Shown piece by piece: positions 23,907 to 35,889 of a stretch of 64,000 nt of DNA. This stretch comes from Cercophora sp. LCS_1 (Eukaryota; Ascomycota; Sordariomycetes; Sordariales; Lasiosphaeriaceae). A program made the position numbers and the translations under genes. Each line of letters starts with the position of its first letter. Positions within the stretch are counted from its first letter, which is position 1. A model generated the notes under the pieces. That model worked only from the letters and a program-made list of their open reading frames with translations, was not told the origin of the DNA and searched no databases. The stretch is from NCBI GenBank assembly GCA_036250225.1, contig JAPZLL010000031.1, forward strand, positions 364,825-428,824. The letters are read 5' to 3'.

Positions 23907-24831
23907 ATGGGCTTTGGCGAAGGCGCCCCCCGGGAGGCCGGCTGCCTGATGAGGCAGACAACCAAGAGGAAGCCGACGTGGAAGACGCAACGGAAGAAAG
24001 AGAACATTGCTAAGGCCCACCAGCGCATGGCCGAGAGAAAGGAAAGGGGGCCCGAGCGACCACCCACCTCGTTTCTCCCCTCCTATTTCCCCGCTCCTCC
24101 CCCAGAGGACGGCACGCAGAACCAGAACCAAGCTCCCCTGCCCGCCGTCGGCCACGCCTTTGACAATGCCCTCAAGGGAGAGATACTGGACCCGAAGCTT
24201 ATGGATATTGACGACGAGGAGTTCAAGCGCCTGAAGAAAAAGGTCCTCGAGAGCAAGAACTGGGGAGTGGAAGCCACTTTGAAGGCATTCCAGTCTTTTG
24301 ACCCCCCCGACTACCGCCCGATTGTCGATCCTGAAAGCCCTCACCGCTCTCGATTCTTCCCCATTGTTGAATTCGTAAAGATAGAGCCGTATTCCAACAG
24401 GGGTTTAGAGAGCCGCGGTCATGGAATGAGCATTGCAGTTCGGGCAGTAAATGCGCGTGGTATGCATAGATTCACATCTCTTTTCCCAACGAGACTGACA
24501 GATGGACTTTATAGCCCGCAAGCTGAACGCACACCGTCAGTCCATGGCACTGCCCACTGCCAGGGCGCACGATGCCTTTGTGGTGAAGTCGCCACCGGTT
24601 GCCGACTTCCCAAAGTTCTGGATTAGGCCGAACCCCGCGGACGATGTGTTTGGGCCGGCACGGCCGTCACAGTACGGCAAACCCGGGTCCCAGAGGGGCG
24701 GTCTCTTCGGGCCAGGGCCCGGCCTCCCCAGAGGTCGGCGGGTCGTGCACGGCAACACGAATTGGAGGGATTGGGTCCAGACTCCCCGGAACCCGACGGT
24801 CAACCTCTACTTGGCTGGGGCGTTTTCGTAA
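23907..24831 (+). CDS. Unrecognised protein with repeat-rich leader
   Basis: Two exons, 23907-24446 and 24502-24831, with a 55-nt intron (GTAAAT...GACAG) encode 289 aa. I do not recognise the family. The N-terminus (to about residue 50) is strongly basic and nuclear-signal-like, with KRKPTWKTQRKKENIAKAHQ. A proline-rich linker follows, then an acidic/charged helix-prone segment (DPKLMDIDDEEFKRLKKKVLE). The C-terminal third is Gly/Pro/Arg-rich. No signal peptide, membrane segment or cysteine motif is present. The start ATG has a good context (GACCATGGG). Coding potential is supported by the clean intron and by continuity of both frames, but not by homology. Its upstream side carries two separate tandem arrays. 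Confidence 0.68.
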
Positions 24832-25115
24832 ATTATAAATAGGCATAGATAAAAGTTTTGGACGGATTCGGAAATAAATATTACGCTTTTTTTTTGCTTT
24901 TTTTTTGGCGCTTAGATGGCGTGAAGTGATTTACAAAATGCCTTGATGTATTACACACCTCAGTTTTGCAGATGAGTGTGACCTCTTTTGCACTGACATG
25001 GCATAAACTGATATCTACAATGCCTAGAACCATTTATTCCACACGTACCTAGACAACGGGGATGTAGTACACAGCCAGCAAATGCTCTCCACATGGAATG
25101 CCAACCGCCCGGTGA

Positions 25116-25121
25116 TTAGCC
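25116..25121 (-). promoter_or_regulatory. Candidate XlnR/XYR1 site (GGCTAA)
   Basis: TTAGCC on the plus strand reads GGCTAA on the minus strand, matching the GGCTAR core bound by the xylanase activator in other fungi. It lies about 550 nt upstream of the start. A six-base match alone is weak evidence, but its place before a xylanase gene is fitting. Confidence 0.4.
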
Positions 25122-25566
25122 CACCTCGTCAACGACGTCCCAAGCCGGTCAATTCGGAGGATATGAACGTGGCGCCGTAGCCCGGTTGTTCAGAAATGAA
25201 GCTGCCAGGAACAGGACCCAAGAAAGCGTTGTTTGGACATCAATGGGTGTTGACGGACTCCAAATAGCCGGAGACGACGCAGCCCGCCCGTGGTACCCGT
25301 GGCCGACTTTAACCGGATCTCCAAGCGGGCCACGGCGTCCGGGGCGCTGTGCTGGGCCCTATACCGGTTACTGGTTCGGCTGAAAAGGGACGATGTGCAT
25401 TTGGGCGCCTATAGCACTTTCACTAACTACGCCTGCGCACGGAATACAACCACGCGGAGAACGGAAGGACGACCGCCAACCCCTCAATATGGAATGATTG
25501 CGAGATGCTCCCGATTCCCGTTTCCATGGAGCCGGGTAAGAGAGCAACAAAGATGAGATGGACGGA

Positions 25567-25572
25567 TATAAA
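25567..25572 (+). promoter_or_regulatory. TATA box of GH10 xylanase gene
   Basis: A perfect TATAAA lies 107 nt before the start codon, as usual for strongly induced secreted-enzyme genes. Confidence 0.65.
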
Positions 25573-25673
25573 CCATGGGGATTGACGATTCCCCGTCCCT
25601 CTCCATGCTCCCAACTCACAACCTCGCTCACTTTCGGTTGTCTCCCCTGGGCTGAGTTGACACCACCGTCAAG

Positions 25674-26822
25674 ATGAGGCTCCCGTCCGCCCTCCTCGCT
25701 GCCTCGGCCGCCGTCCCCCTCGCCTCCGCCCAGCTGCACTACTGGGCCCAAAAGGCCGGTCTGCAATACTACGGCGCAGCCACCGACACGCCCGGCTTCC
25801 GCGAGCGCGAGCCCTACGCCGCCTCGTACGCCAAGTACGACGCCATCCTCAACGACCCCAAGGAATTCGGCCAGACCACGCCGACCAACGGCCAAAAGTG
25901 GATGTTTGTCGAGCCGGAGCCGGGCGTCTTCAACTTCACCGAGGGTGAAGTGGTTGCCAAAATCGCCAAGGATACGGGCAAGATGCTCCGGTGCCATGCC
26001 CTTGTTCGACCCCCTTTCCATTAAAAAAAAAAAAAACCGATGATGAGACTAATGTAAAAAAAACAACAGGTCTGGCACTCCCAGCTAGCTCCCTGGGTCG
26101 AATCCACCACCTGGACGCCCGACGAGCTCCGCGCCGTCATCAAACGCCACGTGCTGACGGTCGCCGGCCACTGGAAAGGCCGCTGCGCGCACTGGGACGT
26201 GGTCAACGAAGCCCTCGACGAGGACGGCACGTACCGCAAGTCCGTCTTTTACAACGTCCTCGGCGAGGAATACATCAAGCTCGCGTTCCAGTACGCCGCC
26301 GAGGCCGACCCGGACGCCAAGCTCTACTACAACGATTACGGCATCGAGCGGCCCGCTTCCGTCAAGACGGCGGGCGCGAAGCGCATCGTCAAGATGCTCA
26401 AGGACGCCGGGATCCGGATCGACGGCGTGGGCATGCAGGCGCATTTGCATGCCGACAATCATCCGACGATGGAAGACCACGTCGCCACGATGAAGGGCTA
26501 TGTCGAGTTGGGCGTGAAGCAGGTGGCGTTTACCGAGCTGGACGTGCGGGTCAAGGTGCCTGTGAACGAGAGCAAGTTGGCGTGGCAAAAGGAGAGTTAC
26601 GAGTTTGTGGCCGAGGCGTGTGTGCGCGTCAAGGAGTGTGTGGGGATCACCCTTTGGGATTTTTATGATCCGTTCAGCTGGATTCCGCACGTGTTCCCCG
26701 ATAATGGGGCGGCGTTGCCGTGGAATGAGGATTTCAGCAAGAAGCCGGCGTACGAGGGGATTATCAATGTGTTTAAGCGCTTGAGCAACTCGACGGCCGC
26801 GGCGAGGAAGTTTAGGGCTTAG
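25674..26822 (+). CDS. Secreted GH10 endo-beta-1,4-xylanase
   Basis: Two exons, 25674-26003 and 26070-26822, with a 66-nt intron (GTTCGA...CAACAG, containing an A14 run) encode 360 aa. A signal peptide (MRLPSALLAASAAVPLASA, residues 1-19) precedes a full GH10 (beta/alpha)8 barrel. Splicing restores RCHALVWHSQLAPWV. The acid/base is Glu157 in WDVVNEALDED and the nucleophile Glu266 in AFTELDVRV; the GVGMQAHLH and GITLWDFYDPFSW segments are also typical. No carbohydrate-binding module or linker is present, so this is a catalytic-domain-only enzyme. It cleaves internal beta-1,4 linkages of xylan outside the cell. The upstream GGCTAA, CreA-type motif and TATA box suggest induction on xylan and glucose repression. 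Confidence 0.97.
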
Positions 26823-27433
26823 GAGGGACAAAAAAGTTGATAGTTCAGTTTGTGAATAGTATCTTCATTGGTTCTCTCTATGGTTGTGGATGGAACAAGA
26901 GACAGAGACAGAGAGAGATGTGAAAAACGGGGGTATAATCTAGTTCTATCAAACACCCCCCCCAAAATGGTAGTAGACACTGATAATCCAACAAGTTGGA
27001 AACGGAAAAAAAAAAAGAGAGGGAATTAGTGCAAGTTCGTCAGTTATCCATTACGAAGTATCCCATCCATCCGTCCATCCATCCATCAACCCACTCCGGC
27101 ATTTCCATCCCAATGCCGCCCCGTCAAAACCTCTATAGCAAACTATGTACCAGTCCAGAGAGAGACTAAAAGTGTCCCGCCTAAAAAAAAAAGAGGGATG
27201 AAAAAAGGGGATGAGACAAGGGACACCAAAGTGGACAGAGAGAGAGAGAAAAGTGAATCTTCAAATCCATAACCTCGTGTCAATCGTATCCTTTGGTCTT
27301 GTGCTTTTCTAGATGAATCCCCCTCCACCCTCAAATGATCCCATCCCGGCCTTCCGTCAAGATAAATTCCCAGGGTATCCCTTGAACACAAAAAATGGCC
27401 CTCCGTCTTTCAGTCCTTCGGTCCTTCGGTCCT
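26823..27433. other. Convergent intergenic region with simple repeats
   Basis: These 611 nt lie between the xylanase and kinesin 3' ends. They hold a GA-rich tract near 26900, CCATC/GTCC-type repeats at 27063-27087, an A11 run near 27185 and a GA8 tract near 27238-27250. No gene is seen. Confidence 0.6.
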
Positions 27434-30400
27434 TCAGTCCTGCCACCCAACAGACGGACTGCTCACGCCGCTTCCTCTCTCACTGCCTCCAACCAAAAAG
27501 CTCTGATCAATTCGCGTGATCCAGTCCATTTTATCCTTCTCGCTCCTCGCCGCAAACAACCACGTGTTGTCCGTCCCATAGACGGCGAACACGCCCGCCT
27601 GCAGCCGCTCGCTGAGCTTTTGCATCCCCGCCTGTTGTCCGCCACCCATGCCCGTCCAGATGGTCGAAATCAGCCTCCCTGACCCCGTCCTACGATGGCC
27701 AGGCGTGTACCCATTTCCTCCACCGCTCGACTGCTGATTGCCACCGTTCTCATCACCGTGTCCGTAATTATAGTCGTTGCCGCCGTTCAATAAGCCGAGG
27801 ATGCCGGGCTGGCTGTCAACCCTGCAGTTCCGCAGACTCACAATCGCCACCTCCTCGCCGTCCGTGACATTGTGTACGTGGAGGTAAGGACGCCGGAGCT
27901 CAACAAACCGCTTGATCCACCTGGTGGCATCGCTGCTAGGGACGAGGAGGTAGCCACCCTTGAGGACACTTGGGTTCTTACGCGCCCGGATGACCGTCGC
28001 TACAAACTCAGGGGTGGGGGCTGGCTCGTTTGCGCCATCAGCAATGCCGTTGGCAGGGGCCTCGGTGTTGGCAGGGCTGAGAATCTTGAGCATGGGATCA
28101 GGGTAACGGAGCCACAACTTGAGACAGCGGTTGAGAAGCTCCGTTTGGGATTCAGTGTATTCGGACGCTGGGACATCGGGCTGCGGGCTGTCAACCACCT
28201 TGAGGGTGGTGTCTTCTTCTGGGCCAGGTGACGCCTCAGGGGTCGAAGGTTGTGAGTTCTCTGGTGTGTCATTGAGAAGCTCGGCGATGGAGTCGGTGTC
28301 GCTGCTCAGGGGTGGGGGAGGCAGGTCTTCCTCCTCCGGCTCGTCAACACCGTTCGCGTCCTTGTCGTCTCGGCCAAGCTTCCTAAGGAAGTTCTGCGCC
28401 GCCACCATTTCGGCCATGGTGCGCTTCTTTTTCTTCGAGGTGATGTAGTCGGCCACCAGCGACACACCACGAGGTGTCCAGGACGCGAGGTTCTCCTCCC
28501 CCTTGACGTAGTCGTGTTGGCTGTTCATCCGCCAGAGATCACCCACGCGCTTGATGGGTGCCGGTCGCATCTGGAGGGTGAAGATGCCCGTCGAGGAGTG
28601 CACAATCCGGACATTCTGCCAGAGCGACGAGAACATGGAAGTCTGCCGAACAAATGATCTCGACAGGATCTGGCAGCAAAGACGCATCGAAAACTTCATC
28701 GGCTCGGCAAGCTTCTCCGAGCTAATCTCCCACGACACCGTCATCTGGACGCGGTACTTATCCGCCGTGACTCGGTCGAGGAGAAGGGAGTTGTGCAAAC
28801 TGGAGTCCCACTGCCCATGGATGGTGATACTCCTTGTTCCATTTGCATTTGTTCGGAACACAGGCTTGGACGAGAGTTTGAGCGGGAGGTCAGGCGTTGC
28901 AGAGCTCATATCGGGTGCTTTGCCTGCGCTATCGAGCAGTTGGATCTTCCCGACGCGCATCGATGTGACGTCGTCCCATGGCAGCGCATCGCCAGAGCTG
29001 TGGGTAAGGTTGATTGCGATACGCCTTTGCAATCCTTGGTGCAGCTGGAAGGTCCCGTTGTCTAGTTCGCTGATCTGGGTGACCTCCACAGGAACATAAT
29101 CGCCCTCTTCATTGAGCTCCAGGATTTGGACCCGAGCAAGCAGGTCGTGCTTTTCCTCGGTGAAGAACTGCGCCTCGTTGATCCGCGCACCCTTTGGTCT
29201 GTTTTGAGAAACCGGGACAGCATCCCGCATGTCGTCCCAGCTCAGCAGCTTGTCCAGATGCATTGCGGACACCTTGGCAAAGATGGCCACTCGGAGTGTC
29301 GTCTCAGGGGCTGCAAACAACGGAACGCTCATGCTATGAACGCTCTCAAACCGGATGGGGCCCTCGTCAAAGTCCTTGATCATCTGGGTTGTTGTGATGC
29401 CATCCTCCTCGGAAACACCGGGGATGAACAGCTGAGCGTGCACCTCGGTGCCTTCCCGCTCTGCAAACCCAATCATCTCATGCATAACGACATTAAACTT
29501 GAGCGTGTTGGTTGGGGCACGGGCGCTCGATGGTTCAAGTGCGAGCTTGATGATGCCGATGGCGTGTGAGGTATGGGGCGAAAAGACATCGAGTGTAAAG
29601 TCCTGAACGCGACTCTCAAAAACCGCCTTGAGCGGCACGTCAGCCTCGCCAACCAGAGTGTATTGCGGCATGCACGTCTCCACAAAAGGGTTGTCGAGAC
29701 TGAGATGTCGCGCATACTCGGGCTGATCTAGATATTGGTGCATCTGCCGCATTTGCCTGACCCGGTCGTGGAGCTTCTCGATGCTCCACAGATGAACGAC
29801 GCTGTGCTTGTAATCGACCACTCGGACTCCAATGCACGGCTTCGGCGCCTCCTCGAGCGCAATGTCGTCGCCCTCACCAGTGAGCCCATTCAAGACCATA
29901 TCATAGGATGAGCAGAGAATGTGCCCCACATCGACCACGGTGAACTGAAAGACGACACTCTCGTCCAGCTCATGGCTCATGATCTGGGCCTCTTTGAGGG
30001 TCGCCGCATGCGACAAGACTGCCTCGGCCATTCGCACGTACCGGCGGCCTCGCCAATGCTTGACCACCTCTTTCGCCAGTCCAATCTCCTCGTCACTCAG
30101 CTTCGGTTTCGCCTTGGGCCGTTTCAGGGGGTCCAGCTTCTCGATCTTCTGCTCAAACTCCTTTCTCTGCACCTCCAGCTGTTTCTGCATATCCGCCTTG
30201 AGCTGCACGAGTGTCTCCTCCATCTTGGCCTTTTCTTTCTTGATCTCCTCCACCTCCACGTTCGCGGCTTCGGCCGTCTTCAGCTGATCCCTGTACTCTT
30301 CCTTCTGCTTCTCCAGCTGGCTCTGCATTTCCTCTCTTATCTCCCTAAGCCTATCGTCTGACTCCCCACCGCCCTGCTTGGGGGTAGATGGCATTGTCAA

Positions 30401-32782
30401 GGCCGTGTCGAGCGAAAAGTTGTCAATCGTCCCCGTCGACATGTACTTTTCCCGAACCGGAAACGATGCCATGGACTCGAGATCTTGGTCGTCTTCCCTG
30501 ACATTGACACGCTCAGCCCTGGCCCGCTGCACATCTTCAAAGAGAGCGTTGAGCTCCTCATCGGTAAGTTTGGCAAAGTTTTGGTCCGTCCCGATGATGG
30601 CAGGTGCTGCTTCTCGTCGTGCAAAAGACCAGTCAGACTCCCTCGTGTTCCTCTGGAACCCAGCTGGTGAGTCGGGCCTGCTATCCCCAAACTCTGACAC
30701 CGCTGTACTATAGCTCCTCTCATGTCCCGGTCGGGGACTCGGTGTGGGGGAGGGTGAGGATGGCTTGTCCAGATTCTGGAGCTGGCTGATCGTCACCGAA
30801 TGACGAAGCAGACTCTGTTCTGCGCGCTCGGCTCTTTCCGCTCGCGCTTCCAAGGGGTGATTGAACCGAAAAATATGGAAGTCGCCCAGAATGATGCGAT
30901 AACCCGAGTGCAGCCTCTTAGGTTCTGTCACCCGTTTCCCGTTCACCATCACCGCCGCGCCTTCCTTTGGTATCACCGTGACCGTTCCGTCTGCACCGTT
31001 CTCAAAAACGCAATGCTCGTGAAGGATTCGCGAGCCGTTGAGACGGATGTTGACTTGATGGTCCTCGTTGGACTCAACATTACCCACCGTAGTAAGGCCG
31101 GGCTTCAGATTGTAAACAAGGCATTCGGCCAACAATGGATCGTCTGAAAGGTTGACCAAATGCGGCATCTTCTTTGGTGTTGACATGCCGATGAATCCCT
31201 TCTCGATGCTGATACCCAGCTCTTCGAGCGCAGCTTCTCTCTCCTTGTGGATTTCCTCGGTCTTTTGCAGCTTTTGCTCCCAAGTTTGGTTGAGGTCTTG
31301 CAGGAGCTTCTCGCTCTGGTTCAGCTGCTCCGCGATTTCGGCCTTGGAGACCTTCTTGACCGTTCCATCCGACTGTGTGATGCTGACGATCTGCTGTTCC
31401 AGCGGGGTGCCTTCTGCGTATACCTCCTCGATCGGGACAGGGGCGCCACCCACTCCCCCTCCACCGCCGAGTTTGCTCCTGAGGACGGCCAACTCCTCCT
31501 TGAGTTCGCGGATCATCCTGGCGTTGGCGTCTTCGTTGATGACAGCGTGGTTCTTGATGCGTTTGGCCGAATCTGCGTAACGGAGCGTGCTGAGCGTCTC
31601 GTCGTAGTTGATGTCGGCAGGACTGATTGCTGCAATCATGGCTGTCATACTGTTGCCTCCGAGAGAGTCTTTCAAGAGCCAGGTAAGTACGGAGTCTCGG
31701 TAAGGTACTTGCCCACCCCCGGGTCCCTTTTTCTTCTTGCCGGTGGACAAGTCGGCCAATGCAGCGATAACACGGCCGAGGGTTGACAAAGATCTGTTGA
31801 TCTCAGCACCTTCCTTTAGACGAGCACCAGTGGCACCAGTAGATGTTGCTCTTTCAGACCCTGCCAAATCAACCAAACTGATCTTGGCTGCCTTCTCCAT
31901 TTCCATTTTCGTTTCGGGGTCAAATCGTTTCTGGGTCAACATCAAAGTAAAAACAGCATGACTTCGACTGGACGTCTCATTCATGTTGGTTGCAGCCACC
32001 GTTCTTGCCTTGTTGCCCTCGTCCATCAAATGCTCAATCTCCTGGAAGCTCCCCACAACCAGCTTCGCCAAATCCTCGACGTAGGGGCCTGTTGACGGAT
32101 GTTCTCGAACCTTAAGATTCCCCTTGTTCGCCGGATTCAAGAGGTCGCGTACTCGTTCGTTGTAGATTTCCAGGTATGAGACCTCGACCGTGCACTTCAG
32201 GTTCTTGTCTGCCTGCATTTCCCCTATCCTCTTGAACATGTCCTGGCAAATGCTAGGAATGATACCGGCATCCTTTCCATAGCCCATCATAGAGTACGAC
32301 TTTCCCGAGCCCGTCTGGCCATAGGCGAAAATGCAGTTGTTGTAGCCCTGGAAGGCGTTGTCGAGAAGCGGTTTCCCGAGATCGTCGTGCAGTTTGTCCT
32401 GGCCTGCATAATTTGGGGCATTCTTGTCGAAAGACCAGTACGACCTATCGAATGCAAAGACCTTTTGGCCGTGATCTTTGGCTCCCTTTGCTCCAGATCG
32501 GTCGGCGGCATCGGGCGGCGGTGTCAGGACCGTCTGGTTGTCCCGCATTTCGACGATACATTTTGCACCGCGGTCATGTTCTGCACGTCACCCACAACAT
32601 ATTGCGTTAGCTCTTCGCTGTCCACACCGAGGGAAACGGCGACGCCGGTAGACAGCACACCAACCGGGAACGACATGACGACACCGTGACTACTACTGAC
32701 CTCTGTTGTTGAACGGCCGGACTCTGACCACGACCTTGATGTTTCCTCCCCCTCCCCCCACGGGGCCCGCTGCCGGAGCCAT
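27434..32782 (-). CDS. Kinesin-3 motor (KIF1A/Unc-104/UncA type)
   Basis: A short first exon (32782-32701) and one very long second exon (32580-27434), separated by a 120-nt intron (GTCAGT...GTGCAG), encode 1742 aa. Splicing restores the motor's first strand (NIKVVVRVRPFNNRE, then HDRGAKCIVEM). The motor (about 14-375) has the P-loop GQTGSGKS at 115-122, switch I NMNETSSRSHAVF and switch II DLAGSERATS. A neck coiled coil and an FHA domain (about 510-600, with GSRILHEHCVFENG) follow, then a coiled coil rich in Glu/Lys (about 800-890), the KIF1B/DUF3694-type central region and a C-terminal PH domain (GYLLVPSSDATRWIKRFVELR to DWITRIDQSF). These domains define the kinesin-3 family, plus-end motors that carry endosomes and vesicles on microtubules in hyphae. 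The PH domain binds membrane phosphoinositides. Confidence 0.97.
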
Positions 32783-33712
32783 GGTCGCAAGCTCAGGATG
32801 CGTTGTCGACGGGCTTGCCCTCAGTCGAGGCTCGCGACCGCTGTAAGCGGCGGTGACGGGGGTCACTGCTCCTCCTCAGGAATTGATCGATGCGGCGCTC
32901 GTAGGGATGTTCCCAGCATGCAGTTCCCAAGCCCCTCTACAACACGCGCAGGCATCCTACCACCTTGGTGGTGATTGTTGGCGAGCAAAGGGCCAGCGCT
33001 TTCGTTTCGCGGGCGGCGGCAGCGGAGGCGGCGGACGATGGTGGAGGTTTAGATCGTCCAAGCTAATCGAGATTGCTGGTGGGTTTCGCTATGGCGTTCA
33101 CCCCTCGGCGCGGGGGCCACTCCGGGGTCTAGGACACAGTTTCCCGTGCGCATCCAACGGGTGAAAAAGCCAAATCTGTTGGCGCAGACTATTTCAGGGG
33201 TTCGTAGACAGATTTTGGCGGTTGCAAAGGGTTGGTTGCTGGGTTCTTTGTTGTTGCGTGCCAGTTGGTGGTGGTTTTGGTGGGTTTGGTGGCGATGACT
33301 CTGGTGGGTTAGTTCCCAGCAAGGCAGGCCTGTCAACAAATTTTGGGACCACGGGAAGACGCGAGGCGCGCCCGCCGGTGAAGCACGCATCTTGGTGCGA
33401 CCGGATCGCTATTGGACGGCTTGCAACCTCGTCATTGCTGGAAATTAAGCTTCCTTCACGTGTCAATCAGCACCCGTCCCTGGCTTCTGTTCTGCATAAA
33501 CGGGCAATTACCGTACGTGCCTGAATAGGGCAATCACTTCTTGGCACTCATTACGCATCGCGACTTACACGAATGTCAACATCTGTTTTTTCATCAACAA
33601 CTGATGCACATCATGTATCGTTACGATGTAGTAGCGATACTAGTCAAGAAGTAGGTATTCTAGGTGTCTCTTTTGATCCTCGACCTACTCGGAAGAGCAC
33701 AGCCATCCTCAA
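32783..33712. other. Intergenic region upstream of kinesin-3
   Basis: No gene is supported. A GGC/GGA-rich patch lies near 33015-33045 and a TGG/GGT-rich one near 33265-33310. The region holds the kinesin promoter and the aminopeptidase 3' flank. Confidence 0.55.
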
Positions 33713-35725
33713 TCAAGCCTTTGCCTCTGCCAGCCCCAGGTCCTTCTCAACCATTTGGCGGCAGATGGGGTGATAAAAATCACGGTTCTTCTCAAAAGTC
33801 TTGAGCGCCAGGTCACGATCGACCTTGTTCAGACTGCGGAACAGCGGCCTGACAAACTTCATGCGTCCGACTGACCCAAGGAGGTCGGCAACGCCTTGGT
33901 ATGCGCTGGTATCCTTTGCCTTCATGGCAACCTGGTAGTAAATTGTCTTGAGCTCTGCGTTCTGCGAATCAATCAAGCCGTAGGCTTTGCCGAGAGCTTG
34001 CTGTTTGAGAGTTAGCATCGACTCTATCAAAAACATTGGGGCCAAATAAACGTACTGTCCTCTCAGGTGTAAGTGGTGTTTCAAAGTCTTGCACGGAGTT
34101 GAGAAACACAAGGACCTGGTTGCCGGTCCACGAGGAGATATCGTCCGAACTCGGTGAGAAATTCGGGTTCTTCCACTTCTCCGCCAATGCGAAGCAGACG
34201 TCCGCAAGCGATGTGTCAAACTCAGGCTTCGGGGGGAGACCAGGAGTGAAGAAGCGGCCCTCCCAGTCGATCCCGGCAATCTTGTCCTTGAGGCTTGCAT
34301 ACTCGGGAGCACCAAAGAACTCAAGGAAGGTGTCTCTGAACTCAAACGAGTCCAGCGACTTGTTGGTCCACTTTCCAAAATAGTGAGGAATGAACTTGTC
34401 AAAGTTCTCCCTGCCAACAAGACGGTCGAGGTACCACACAAAGTGGAAACCCTTCTCATACGGCACTGTGCTGAACGCATCATCCGGGTCAATCCCCTTG
34501 TGGCTGATGCAGAGCTTAGTAAACTCATGGTCCTTGCCGTACTCGTCAATCGCCTCCTCAAGAGCATTCCAGCCCCTGATGGCGGAAAAGTCAAAGTGGG
34601 CGTTGCTACCATGGATCGAGGCAAGGATACGACGTTCAAGATACATAGTCCATCCTTCGTTCAGCCAGCTGTCCACGGTGTCAGTAAGTTGGATCTGGAC
34701 GAAGAATACCGAGTCCTCAACAAGACTAGCACATGTTCAACTTACAAGTGTTCCCAGCTGCAGCTGGTGACCAAGTTGCCACTCCAGCTGTGGCTAAGCT
34801 CATGAGCAATTACATCAATGTTTTGCTTGTCACCGCTGATGATGGTAGGGGTAGCGAAGGTGTAGATGGGGTTCTCCATGCCTGTGTCTAGTCAGTATCA
34901 ACTCAACTCCACGGTGCAAGCACACGAACCGCCATAGGGGAAGCTTGGTGGCAAAACGAGCACGTTGTATTCGCCCCATTTGTATGGGAAAACAATCTTC
35001 TCGGCCGCGTCCAGAAACTTGTCCATATCCTCCTCCAGCTCCCATTTGGAAGCCTCAAGCTCGTTCGGACCCGTAGCCACGGAGGAGCATCTCCCGATAC
35101 GGGCCTGGGCAATATCGCCAGAAGCTAGAGCAAACAAATATGACGGAATCGGGACTTTTTGGTGGAACTTGTACACCGTCTCCTCGCCAGATCCCTCGGT
35201 CCCGGTCCCAACACCGCTAGCAACCACAACATGAGGGCTGGTGATGTTGAAGTCGTATGTGCTCTTGATGTCCGGGGTGTCCTGGCATGGAAAGATGGAG
35301 CGGGCATGGATAGCCTGGCACTGTGAGAACATGAACGGCGCCTTCTTGTTGCTCGTCTGGGCCGGAGTCAGCCACTGGAGAGCAGTGCATTTGTCCGTCG
35401 TCGCCAGCTCAATCTCCAGCTTGACAACGTCGCCCTTGGCCGCCCCCTCAGGAACCGCAATGTGGACAGGAGAGCCATTTGCGCCGTCTCGGTCCTTAAT
35501 CACCCACTTTGAAGGCGCCGAGTTGAGCTTGATAGACGAGACATCAACGAAGCTGGAGTCGAGAACAATCTCGTTGCTGGACTTGTCGGTCTGGGACTCA
35601 AGCTCCAGGATGACAGATCCCTTGAGACACTTCTCCGAAAAGTCAACCTTGAGATTTGCAATTGTGTGTCTCGTGCGCCAGGCATCGTAGTTGGATAGGG
35701 TGTTTGGATCCCGGACGGACGCCAT
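33713..35725 (-). CDS. Leukotriene-A4-hydrolase-type M1 aminopeptidase / epoxide hydrolase
   Basis: Four minus-strand exons (35725-34930, 34881-34746, 34668-34056, 34000-33713) encode 610 aa from the start [14 protein letters not shown], matching the family length. Three domains are present: a beta-rich N-domain, the thermolysin-like catalytic domain and the helical C-domain. Splicing restores GGMENP (substrate loop), the zinc motif HELSH at 292-296, and the third zinc ligand Glu315 in FWLNEGWT. The enzyme is a zinc aminopeptidase with a fungal counterpart of the LTA4 epoxide hydrolase activity. The coding frame stays open upstream without interruption; a 50-nt intron (35871-35822) would join it to a micro-exon (35889-35872, MRRRGK). 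That longer form is 648 aa with a mitochondrial-type presequence, so cytosolic and mitochondrial forms are possible. Confidence 0.96.
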
Positions 35726-35871
35726 GGCTGCGATTGCCCCGCTGAACCAGCGACGTTGGGATGATGCCGAGTTGTGAGTTAAGGTTGCAGCGGTTTGTCG
35801 AGCGATTTTTGCCCTTCCAAACTGTAAGAAATTCCACATGAAGCCCAACGTCAGGTGTTCTTTCCTCACAC

Positions 35872-35889
35872 CTTCCCTCTTCGTCGCAT
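35872..35889 (-). other. Candidate 5' micro-exon encoding MRRRGK
   Basis: ATG at 35889 plus five codons ends at a GTGTGA donor. The intron 35871-35822 has a CTGAC branch and a TTACAG acceptor and joins in phase to the open frame at 35821. This gives 38 extra residues rich in Arg and Ser and free of Asp and Glu, before the usual Met. The sites are seen; use of this exon is inferred. Confidence 0.5.

Larger units (their letters stand above)
24832..25673. other. Promoter region of GH10 xylanase gene
   Basis: No gene is supported. The left end is the 3' flank of the unrecognised gene. The right part is the xylanase promoter, with a minus-strand GGCTAA at 25116-25121 (XlnR/XYR1-type), a CreA-type CCGGGG at 25339-25344 and a TATA box at 25567-25572. 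Confidence 0.55.
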
